Source of the DNA: Trichosphaerium sp. ATCC 40318
Lineage: Eukaryota > Discosea > Flabellinia > Trichosidae
Assembly (NCBI GenBank): GCA_038496445.1
Contig: JALMLS010000641.1
Location: 39,781 to 103,780 of the forward strand
DNA: 64,000 nucleotides
Direction: 5' to 3'
In this document: piece by piece, positions 48,601-57,779 of the stretch
How the letters are laid out: the number at the start of each line of letters is the position of its first letter
Position numbering within the stretch: position 1 is the first letter of the stretch
Notes under the pieces: model-generated
Told to the model about the DNA's origin: nothing
Databases searched by the model: none
Seen by the model: the letters and a program-made list of their open reading frames with translations, nothing else
Made by a program: the position numbers and the translations under genes

Positions 48601-49055
48601 AGTACCAACACTGTGCAATGTGATCTTTGTTTTCTCATTTTTTTCTTTTCTCAAGGTTCACAAGATGGAGAACATTGGGATATTCTTAAGAGACATGATC
48701 ATGATGTCTCACTTAACTCACCTTTTGCTGAACATACTTGGAATCTTGGTAATGTTACAAAACCTTATAGGTTCTTCAAGTACGCCTCTACGCTTCAGTT
48801 CTTTGTCTTTGTTTTTTTTTCTTCATTACATTTTTTATCTTTACTGTGTGGTTGTTTTTTAATTGCAAGGCAGTACAAACGATACCACCACAAGTCATTA
48901 TGTTTATAGAGTCACTCCAACTAACTCTTTTTTTTAACAGGGTGCTGCAAACAGGTAAAAATAGTTCACATCGTAATTTTTTGGTTTTGAGTGGTTTCGA
49001 ATTTTTTGGTCGTCTCTTTGATTCCACAAATGATCATGATTACTCTAATCCTTAA
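45657..49055 (+). CDS. BTB-BACK protein with C-terminal discoidin-like domain (BTBD9-like)
   Basis: Probably an adaptor for a Cullin-3 ubiquitin ligase. The N-terminal 150 residues are charged (KASKDKKARKDRKRARTANE) and come from exons 45657-46340. The BTB domain starts FLNFYKMDQFTDAILELQNS, HKLILAYSSGYFLKYF, and ends SSIINYFYTG. The BACK region follows (VPMLRHVIKFNVKDQQLISR). The C-terminal domain is an F5/8 type C fold: WFSIDFGENRKIVPSKYSLR, WELQGSQDGEHWDILKRHD, YRFFKVLQTGKNSSHRNF, LVLSGFEFFGRL. It ends HDYSNP, TAA 49053-49055. This BTB-BACK-F5/8 order is that of BTBD9. Whether the 45657 exons belong to this gene is inferred from phase-compatible splices. Confidence 0.82.
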
Positions 49056-49408
49056 AAAAAAAGAAACATAAAGAAAGAAAGGGTAATTAGGATCATAGAA
49101 AATAATAATTAAAAACAAAACCTGTTGTACATAATTGTAACAAAAAAATAAAAATAAAATGAAAGAAAAAGTACATTATTTGGTTTCTAAAACAAGACGT
49201 ACGCATACTACAAGAATTCATACACAGTACCGGTATTGTTCGAGTGGTAAATGTACAAAGTATTATCTGAGGATACCACAACAGTCAATTTGTTGCAATC
49301 AAAGTCTGTTTAAAACCTTTGATTTTCGTTATATTATTTTCAACTTTATTCATCAAAAACATAAACAGCGGGTGCCTGGTAACCCTTTTTACTGCATAAT
49401 AACCAAAC
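49056..49408. other. intergenic region
   Basis: About 350 bases between two plus-strand genes; AT-rich with polyA-like runs just after the BTB gene. No gene called. Confidence 0.4.
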
Positions 49409-50822
49409 ATGGAATATACAAGTACGTTACAGTAAGAATGATTGCTTTTTTGTTCTTTTGTTGTTAGAACAACTCAATCGCATAAAAATTACGCTTCTAC
49501 GCGTGAAGTGGTTACACTGAACCTATTTGAATGATTTTACAGTTTAGCTAACTTTTTTTGCTTTTACTCACTCTAACTGCTTCACACAATAGCTGTCGTT
49601 ATAGATAATGGCTCTGATATGATAAAAGCCGGTTTCTCAGGAGAAGAACCAAAAGCAATCTTTCCAGCCTTTGTAGGTCGCGAGTATGGTAAACATGGAG
49701 GGCGCCCATATGTCGGTGTCGAAGCGGTATCTAAACATGGTAGAACCACAGTAACAAGACCAACAAATCGTGGCGTTATAGCCAACATGGACGATATGCA
49801 AAGCGTATGGCAGCATACTTTTTATAGCGAACTCCGTGTTGAGCCAGAAGATCACCCTGTTCTCCTTACAGTAGCTCCACTTAGTCCAAAAGCAAATAGG
49901 TCAAAATTCCATTCCAACTTTTTGTTTAAACTGACATTGTATTTGTTCAGAGAAAAAATGACAGAAATTATGTTTGAGACGTTTAAAATACCTGGTGTGT
50001 ACGTAACAATACCACAAGTACTATCTTTATTCGCTTCTGGGCGAACAACAGGTATGTAAACAACAGTACAAACACTTCTGTAAGACTAATTTAAAAAAAA
50101 AAAGTGAATACTTGTTGAATCTTTGTTTAGGCATTGTTCTTGATTCTGGTTTTGACCTCACTCATGCTGTACCAATATATGAAGGCCATGCTATTAATCA
50201 TGCTATATCGCGTATAAGCCTAGGTGGTTATGATCTAGGTAAATACTTTAGGAAGTTACTCAATGAAAATGGTAAATCTTTCCCTTTCGACATGAATTGG
50301 CATGGACTTGAGCATACTATAGCTCGTCACTTAAGAGAAAAACTCTGTTATGTTGCTCTGGACTCTGAGAAGGAGACTATAAAAGAAATCTCATCAGATT
50401 CTCTTAACAATGACTATGGTTGTGGTAATGATTTTACATCTCCTATTGGTGCCGAACTTTTTAAGTGCCCAGAAGCTCTATTCAAACCTTCTTTGATTGA
50501 ATTAAAATCACAAGGGATACACGAACTGATAAACAACTCAATTAAGACATGTGACTCTGATCTACATAAGGAGATGTATGGTAATATTATACTATCAGGT
50601 GCAAACACAATGTTTGATGGTATTGATAAGCGTTTGGACAAGGACTTATCTCCTATTGCTTCTACTGATATGAAGGTAAATATTATTGCTCCTAGTGATA
50701 GAAAGCAATCTGCATGGATTGGAGGCTCTATTATTGCTTCCTTACCTAGTTTTTGTGATAAGTTAATGACAAAAGAAGAATATGACGAGTATGGCTCATC
50801 TGTTCTTGTTAAGTGCTTATAA
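49409..50822 (+). CDS. divergent actin paralogue
   Basis: Exon 1 is only MEYT plus one base (49409-49421), then a 170-nt intron with donor GTACGT. The second exon reads [20 protein letters not shown] (phosphate loop 1), [14 protein letters not shown], and [20 protein letters not shown]. Later come [20 protein letters not shown] (phosphate loop 2), GGYDLGKYF, and near the end [20 protein letters not shown]. It ends LVKCL, TAA 50820-50822; about 370 residues, actin size without ARP-type insertions. Both phosphate loops deviate from actin (GSDM for GSGM, GFDL for GDGV), so nucleotide handling is probably altered. The first-exon assignment is the least sure part. Confidence 0.85.
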
Positions 50823-51080
50823 GTAAGTACTATTACTATCACGTGTTCTTTTGTTGACGGATAAAAAACGCTTTGCTGGTTAGTAAATAGCTTATTGGTA
50901 TCATTCAGAATAAAGTTGAGGAAGCAAAGCTATACTCCTGACGTATTTATTTAATTCCCTCCCGGAGTTTTATTTTTTCACGTTCCAATTGAGTGTTGTA
51001 TTTTTGTTGAGTTAAACCAATCAATTAGCAATTTTTATTGATCATTTCTTAGCTTTGTAGGTAATATTTGTGTACTACTA

Positions 51081-51635
51081 TTACCTTGATATAGCGAATA
51101 TATTAACAAGACACGTTAGTGAGTCCATAACCTTTACGAACTCGAAATAACCTAAACAAGACTAAGCCAAAAACAAAAGTAAAAATAAAACATAAATACC
51201 GTCTGTACTTGGATCCCATAATGCGCTATGACAAGTATGGTACCCTCCATCTGTTGCTGGGATCATTGTTACTTTGACTATTGGTACTATGAGACAAAGT
51301 GACGCTATGGGTACTTCACTGTGTACCAATAAATTTGTGCATTTGCGAAACTTCTGGTAGCTTCCTTAACAGTGAACCAGTAATGTCTTCAATCCACTGT
51401 TTCGCCTTTATAGTTGTTTAGCTATTACACTAAGTCGTTTGACGCAAAACCGCACTTGTCCTGGGTGATACCTGTCGACTTTGTCTAAAACTGAGCTGGC
51501 TACCTATATTTCGCGTTAAATTTAAAAACTAACACGTGATTAACTCACTTGTTGGAGTACAGGCATCAAATCGTGTTTATTTATCTGTGTTATCTTTGTA
51601 GGCTCTACAGCAGCGCTGTTATCTACTTCCGCCAT
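51081..51635 (-). CDS. Tctex-type dynein light chain
   Basis: Dynein light chain of the Tctex/DYNLT family, which links cargo or arms to dynein. Spliced reading: MAEVDNSAAVEPTKITQINK, VASSVLDKVDRYHPGQAKQW, then HKFIVPIVKVTMIPATDGGY, HTCHSALWDPSTDG and YFEFVKVMDSLTCLVNIFAI, ending SR then TAA 51083-51081. The conserved central strand with H-T-x-S/C and W-D-x-x-x-D-G and the C-terminal strand align without gaps. Four introns with donors GTGAGT, GTGCGG, GTACAC and GTATTT. About 115 residues. Head to head with the Cys-rich gene, 180 bases. Confidence 0.9.
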
Positions 51636-51815
51636 CACTATCGAATAAACAAAGCCGGACTAAATAAATAATAATAAAAGGCAGCTCAAAAAAGTCAACT
51701 GCATTCTCCGTTCCAATTTTTAGCAAAAGAAGAATTCGTGTTGTAGCCCGAAAAGGCAGCTTCATATTTCTTTTTTTTGCATAACAGGCACTCCATACAT
51801 TACCTGGGTAATGCC

Positions 51816-52317
51816 ATGAGTAGCTCATATCAAAGAAGTAAGCGTAGAAGACGAAATGCAGAAATAGATTCTGAGGTGACGTTCTAACTATCGCCTAAAA
51901 CAATAACTGATAGCTAGAGTATAGGAAATAAAGCCATTAGAACCTGCGAGAAACAAATATCATTACTTCAATCTGTTTATAAACGAAACAGAGGCTGAAG
52001 AGCCAAAACGAGGTTGCAGCGCACCTAGAACACATTGTATTTTATGCACGCAGCGTATTGAAGCGTCAAATATGATTGTATGTGAAACATGCGAAGATGT
52101 CGATTACGACGTTTGTTCATCATGTCAAGGTCTAAGAGTTTGCCAATCATGTGGTGTGGTTGTTTGTAGAGACTGTGCGCTTTGTGATATAGCTTTTGAG
52201 TGTGCACATTGTGAGGTATTTACTTGTACTTCATGTGATGTTGGAAATGCATGTTTATGTTGTAAAAAAGAAGTTTGTAGCTCATGTGCAATTCATTGTA
52301 TGCGCTTCACGATATAA
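51816..52317 (+). CDS. cysteine-rich CxxC-repeat protein
   Basis: ATG 51816 begins with a basic run RSKRRRRNAEIDSE that could be a nuclear signal. A GTGACG intron then joins EIKPLEPARNKYHYFNLF. The last 100 residues hold about 22 cysteines, mostly as regularly spaced CxxC pairs: CILC, CETC, CSSC, CQSC, CRDC, CAHC, CTSC, CLCC, CSSC. The protein ends HCMRFTI, TAA 52315-52317. It should bind several zinc ions in a ladder of small ribbons, as B-box/ZZ or plant OrsD-like proteins do, but I recognise no specific family. Function unknown. Confidence 0.75.
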
Positions 52318-52517
52318 CACCACTTACTACTATAAACAGCCTATAATTGTAACGATACGAGTAAAAACAATAAATGTACAACAGCACTAAAATCAAAAAA
52401 AACTCAAGTTGTCAGTTGACAAAAACGTTTTGATCTTGTTAACAACTTAACTTGTATTCATGAAATACATGGACGTACTTAAAGTCAGTTTGTTTTATTA
52501 TTTTACACGTGTATTGT

Positions 52518-54591
52518 CTATCTCGTACTCCATTTCCAACGAGATGGTTTGATAAATAAAAGGCATCCAGCACATACGATAAGTAAGGTAGCCATGCCGA
52601 AATAAAGAGCTGCAAAAGAATCCAAGTTATCTCTTATAACAAGAACCAAGCTAGGCATGAACGCGGCAATGCATGGTCCAATTGTAACAAAATTATAGAA
52701 TTTCCCAAAGTGCTTGACGCCAAATACTTCAGCAACAAGTACAGGATAAAGTACCCACCCAACACCCCAACTAATAGCTGCACCATAACAGTTAATATTT
52801 ACAAGAAAAGAAAGTCTATTTGAAGTGAAAGAGGTTGGTTGTGTACCTTGCATAATTAGTAATACTCCGAATATGTACGTCGGTGTATGAGGTATAGTTG
52901 TCATGAATCCCACAATGATATAAAGTGCAGCAGCGAACAGCTATCGCGTAACAAAATTAAATAACGAAATGATAAAGAAATACATACCATACTGAAACTC
53001 ATGAGCGTTGCAGTGCGCATCAATTTGATTTGTTTTACTTTTGACGATAATATCCCCATAATAAAAGCTGAGCCCGCAGTGACAAAACTGAATCCTTTCT
53101 AATACAATGACAGTTTAGGCGCACGTGATTCGAAAACAACTCTACTTACAAGAATTATTTGATCAAAGTCCTTCATACTCTCATCATCTTCACGACAAAA
53201 ATTAGATTTCACAATCTAACCGAAGTATTGGATACCTTTTATATAACCTTTCCATAAAAACGACGCATTACCAATAATGTTTATACCTAACACAGTTTTA
53301 CTATATTAACAACAAAACTTCAGAAGTTCTTTAAAAAAATGCTCTAGACATACCAGCACTCGTCTGTGCTAACACGACAAGAAGAACAAGGTAGAAGTAT
53401 GGGTTTGTGAATATAATAAAACCAGTTGATAGAACCCATGGATCACCTTTTGACTTCGTATTCTCCTGTTGTTACAACATTAGAAATTACATTTTCGTTA
53501 CAAGATATAAGCTAGTGTACCAGTTCAAATTGTTCTATACTATCAGTTACTTCAGTTGTAGTTGTCATTTCAATTTCGATATGGTAGTCTTTTTTTTTAA
53601 ATAAGAGTAATAGACCTGAAGCTATAACAGCGCCTAGAATAGCTACATATACAGCCCACATTCTTTAAAAAATATATTAATATTAACTAAAAGTTAGAAC
53701 TCAGTTTTCTTTGAACGCACCTGTAGTACTCACGCCAAGGTAAACCGTCATCGACATTTTTAACACTATCGTATGCGGTAATAAGTAATAAATATAAAGC
53801 AAGAGAAAAGTTGACACAAGCCACAGTAATAGAAACCTAAAACAATAGTCACAAAAAAAGCATACAACCATTTTTAAATACCCCCACGCCGCTTCTAGAT
53901 GGACTTATTCTTATCGCTGTTGCAATTGCTGTTGTAATAGCCTACAAGAATTGTAAGTGTAACCAAAATCACGTGATATTTTTTTGACAAAACCAGCTTT
54001 GTTTAACGCACGCCAGCACCACTTAGTCCCAAAATTATGTACAAAATATACGCAAGCCAAGCAGTGCTTGGTGTTAAAAAGCTTATCGCAACATAGCACA
54101 ATGATAACAAAATACTAGCAAGAACACCAGAAGCGAAAGGACCGAAAATATCATAAACATACCTAATTTTTGTGACCTGACTGTCTCCGAAAAAAAGAAA
54201 AAAAAAACCTCAGAATTTTTTTATGTACATACCCGAAAGGCAATCCAAACGCGTTTGTAGATATAGCCAGCGATTGAACCAAGCTTAGTTGTGTGTCCGT
54301 AAAATTCAGATCATTCTTTATACCGCTATATACGCGTTCAAGGCTGTAAGAGCTTCCCCTTTTGAATAGAGCATTAGTTATTGTTTGTTGAGGAAAATGT
54401 CAATTGCAGAAAGTTCGTAGCAGAAAAACGTGTTAAAAGTACCCAATTAGCGCCAATGATATTGTACCGGCTAGTATAAGTAGAATCTTTACTATAGGCC
54501 ATGTAGAAAAGCTTGATGACCTTTTGAACTTGTACTCATCTGTCGACAACAAATAGATGTTTGGATTGCTTACAACCTCTGAACTGGACAT
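52518..54591 (-). CDS. nodulin-like MFS transporter
   Basis: Major-facilitator membrane transporter. The start gives a cytosolic tail (SSEVVSNPNIYLLSTDEYKF), then TM1 KILLILAGTISLALIGY. The next exon carries the loop typical of nodulin-like/monocarboxylate-type members: RVYSGIKNDLNFTDTQLSLV, then YDIFGPFASGVLASILLSL. The C-terminal half has SWGVGWVLYPVLVAEVFGVK, FGKFYNFVTIGP and a final helix FGMATLLIVCAGCLLFI. It ends WKWSTR, TAG at 52520-52518. About 12 membrane helices in all. Substrate unknown. Some middle exons (53100-53700) were not fully joined. Confidence 0.75.
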
Positions 54592-54822
54592 TGTGCTAAT
54601 GTAAACAGCGAGAAGATGCGTTCCCAAGTATTTTACACTTGAATAACAATTGACTTTGTATCACGTGATATCTTCCTCCTGTGCAGATGAAGTAAACGGA
54701 GAAATATTTGGAACAATAAAAACCCTAGTACGGAGTAATTTACACTCACCTTGACTGACATTTGCTTCAAAAAAACAGCCAACCTTCCGATCTTTTTGAC
54801 ATATTTGTCTTTCCGGCTACAA

Positions 54823-55060
54823 TTATTGTGAAAGAAGGTTGATGGACACACCAGATTGTATAATGACACCAGCAGCCCTCGCATTAGGTAGCACGCTCTT
54901 GAAGACCCAAGTACCTACGTTGTAAGAGGCCTAGTACATACAATATCTATCTTGTGCAAGTCAAAATTACACAGTTTACCTTTGTAGTTTGTTGAGACTA
55001 TAGCTGTAAGTAAAACAAACGTTGTGTATATAACTCGTATCACTGTGGGATACTAAACAA
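54823..55060 (-). other. possible small membrane-peptide gene or exons
   Basis: Two phase-compatible minus-strand exons read YPTVIRVIYTTFVLLTAIV (hydrophobic) and GTWVFKSVLPNARAAGVIIQ, ending LLSQ, TAA 54825-54823. No ATG could be placed, so this may be part of a neighbouring transcript or chance. Confidence 0.2.
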
Positions 55061-55161
55061 TGAGAAAGAGACTATACTATTTGTTAAATAATACTGTTAC
55101 AAGAAAGTACAAAGGAGATGTTTAAAGTTCAAAGACTCTTCTGCACTTCCTTTTTGAACTC

Positions 55162-56088
55162 TTAAGTACTAATAGCATTTGATACAAACGGGAGGTTTAT
55201 AAACTCTTCCATAGTAGGAGAATCTGTAAGGTCAAGCACACATCTACAAATTCAACAAAGTCGTTCTAACCCATTGTTTATCAAATAAATACTTGATAAG
55301 CCTTTTTGTTTCTTCAAAATTTCTGTGTCGTTTTCCATTGTAGGCAAACTCTCATCGGAGTCCACGGCAAGTTGTATAGCCATCACTCCAACAGCATATA
55401 TCACTTGCTTCGGTATAACCAAGCTCTTTTACAGTAGGTGGAACGAACCCAAAGGTACCATCAAATAGAGTATATCCTTCAATGTAAGTGATAACTTGCA
55501 ATTCCAAAGTCGGTTAATTTAGGGACATAGTCTTTTGTGATTAACACATTTTCTGCCTTGATATCACGGCGAATAATACCGGCACGGTGCAGTTTGGAGA
55601 CTGCATTCAGTGGCCTTTACAATAGTAGCAATAGCCTCTTCTGTTAAGTTGTGTAACTGTTCAGCATCACAAAGTGCCCTTGGTGTTACCAATGCAGCGT
55701 CGCTACCATATTCGATAACATACACCGATTCAAGTATATTTTCGCATGAAACAACTCGAGATTGCTCGAATTCTGTTTTCTACAGAACACGAGTTAGAAA
55801 AACGAAGTGAATTGCACCAACCGGCAAAAATAAAAACCGTTTCGTTAATCAAAGAAGTGAGTACGTACAAGTACTCTACCCATGGTTCTACACCGGGCTC
55901 TACTCTTTCCAGTAAAATTAGCTACTTTTGCAGCGAGCTTTGCCACTTGTCCTGTCGTGTGCTATAAACACAGAGCCACAAGTGCCTTCGCCCAGTTTCG
56001 ACTTTTTGACTTTAATACCTTGTTTAGGACTCCTGCCGATAACAGTATTGAAGAAAGAGCGTGAAAGAGTTTCGAATAATCTAGCCAT
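55162..56088 (-). pseudogene. decayed protein-kinase gene
   Basis: Kinase landmarks appear in order on the minus strand: the glycine loop KKSKLGEGTCGSVFIAHDR, YVIEYGSDAALVTP, the catalytic loop reading GIIRRDIKAENVLI, LTDFGIA, a GTFGFVPPTVKEL segment in place of the APE motif, and C-terminal SPTMEEFINLPFVSNA. They lie in different frames. Shifts not explained by introns occur near 55940 (one extra base after SGK), near 55607 (two bases missing before LNAVSKLHRAG), near 55395 (two missing at SDIYAVGV) and again before SPTMEEF. The HRD histidine is Arg. Neighbouring genes read cleanly, so sequencing error is unlikely. I describe it as a pseudogene of a STE/NEK-like kinase; the subfamily is not certain. 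Confidence 0.7.
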
Positions 56089-56191
56089 TGTCGTTTAAAG
56101 AAGTGCGAAGCTCGGAAAGATAGAATTGTTACTAAAAAAGGCGCGGAAAACTGGCCTGTTTTTAAACTACTGCTTTGGAATTTAGCAAAAC

Positions 56192-56311
56192 ATGACACCT
56201 TTTAATCAACATCAAAACGACTTTAGAAGCATTTCCGGAGCGAACGGTTCAAAAATGACAAAAAAGGAAAGTGATGTACAACTGACAGACTTTTTGGCTA
56301 TTTTAAAATAA
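56192..56311 (+). CDS. short ORF, uncertain
   Basis: ATG 56192 opens 39 codons (NQHQNDFRSISGANGSKMTK, then ESDVQLTDFLAILK) to TAA 56309-56311. The end resembles the beginning of the TAF10 histone-fold region, but nothing downstream continues it. It may be a remnant or chance. Confidence 0.2.
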   Translation: MTPFNQHQNDFRSISGANGSKMTKKESDVQLTDFLAILK

Positions 56312-56538
56312 TGCTCAAAACCAGATCAAGTACTTCTTAAATAATGTTAAATATGGTGATACAGCGCCTCAAGGCTAAGAAAAGCTAAACTACGTGCAAC
56401 ATGAGAAAAATAATAGACATAGAAAGATTGACACCCAGTACTGTAAAGAGCAAATAGGGGAAAATAGACAGAAAAACGCGAGTTTTCAACAGTAGGGAGA
56501 AACTAACAAACCAATTAAAAATATCTTAGAAACGCATC

Positions 56539-56823
56539 ATGTCAACCATTATTAAATCGATCGGCAACTTTACCAAACGCTCATACAACCGACTATTGCG
56601 ACGATCAACGAAGAAATCGACCAATGTCAAGATTGTACAAGAACGAGTATCTGTTGTTACGTTCGAGAAGCGCATACAGTTCATCCCAACATACGAGGAA
56701 CAAAACAACCTTATGACGAGCGCCACATTGGTCGAACACGTTGAAACCGAATGCCATTTGTCTCCTATGCAACCTATATACTTTGGAGCACCTCTAAAAC
56801 TACCGTTGGCGCCTAGAGCTTGA
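56539..56823 (+). CDS. small basic protein, unrecognised
   Basis: An uninterrupted 94-codon frame from ATG 56539. The N-terminal half is strongly basic (IIKSIGNFTKRSYNRLLRRS, TKKSTNVKIVQERVSVV); the rest is mixed (FIPTYEEQNNLMTSATLVEH) and ends LPLAPRA, TGA 56821-56823. It has no introns, unlike most genes here, and no known motif. Length and composition suggest a real gene, moderately. Confidence 0.45.
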   Translation: MSTIIKSIGNFTKRSYNRLLRRSTKKSTNVKIVQERVSVVTFEKRIQFIPTYEEQNNLMTSATLVEHVETECHLSPMQPIYFGAPLKLPLAPRA

Positions 56824-57779
56824 TTAATTAACACTACCGAAACTCGAAGTGGAAACAAAAAAAAACCAAGTGTAAAAACAGTAAACTAAATGTACAATAG
56901 TAAACAGTGTAACCTTAAACTCTTTCAGTTGTTTGTTTTTTGCAAGTTTGCAACAAGAATACTTACCGGTGATTTGAGAACAGCAACGAGCACAGAAAGC
57001 ATCCATATCGCGTACAGAGTGTTTACACAAAGTGTAGAATAGTTAGTTTTTAGTGGTTTATTAGAATCCGCTTTGTGGGCCAAAATAACACTAAAAAGGT
57101 TACAAGTACGCTCTGATATGCGATGTGAACACTATTAGAGCTATACAAGCGAATAAAAAACAGTACACCGTTACGATCACGTTTTTTCGCCAAAACTAGA
57201 AGCAAAACTGATCAAAGCGACATTGACGCCATATTACAAATACATAGGTTAACTGGGTAAATGCTAACGTATTTATTAAGAGCTTTAAAATTAGATATTC
57301 TTGCGGTTGTCAGCACCACAACTACGCTCTACCATAGATGTGGAGAATAAGATAAATAAATACTGTAGTGGCTTTCGTACGCTGCCTTCTCACTTGCATT
57401 ACGCGCGTAACCAACAGCTCTTAAAACTGAGCACCTAACACTAAACCCTACGAACTTTAAGTCTTTATCTACAATAATTTTAAGTAACTACCTTGGTGAA
57501 CGCATTCGCGCTTGGAAATCATCAGTTTTTTTGATTCAATAACAAAATGTTTGATTTGAGAACAAAGAAAGTGGCTCGAGCTCGACTACGTATTCTTTTT
57601 GTGAAGTAACAGGCCATTGTAAAAAAAAAATACTTTAATCTATGTACAAGCACAACCAACTACGTGTGAAAGACTGAGAAAGGTTGTTTTCATCCAAAAA
57701 GCTTCCTGTAACCTTTCCGTCTCTTTTACCACTTTGAGGTCAGTTGTGTTTTTGTTCGTGTTTCGTTATCCGATAACTC
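56824..57779. other. gene-poor region
   Basis: About 950 bases. A weak minus-strand candidate starts at 57006 (MDAFCARCCSQITG, then a GTAAGT intron and a hydrophobic tail to TAG 56836-56834); its CARC start is vaguely LIM-like, but it is only 39 residues. The remainder shows no exon I trust. Confidence 0.3.
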
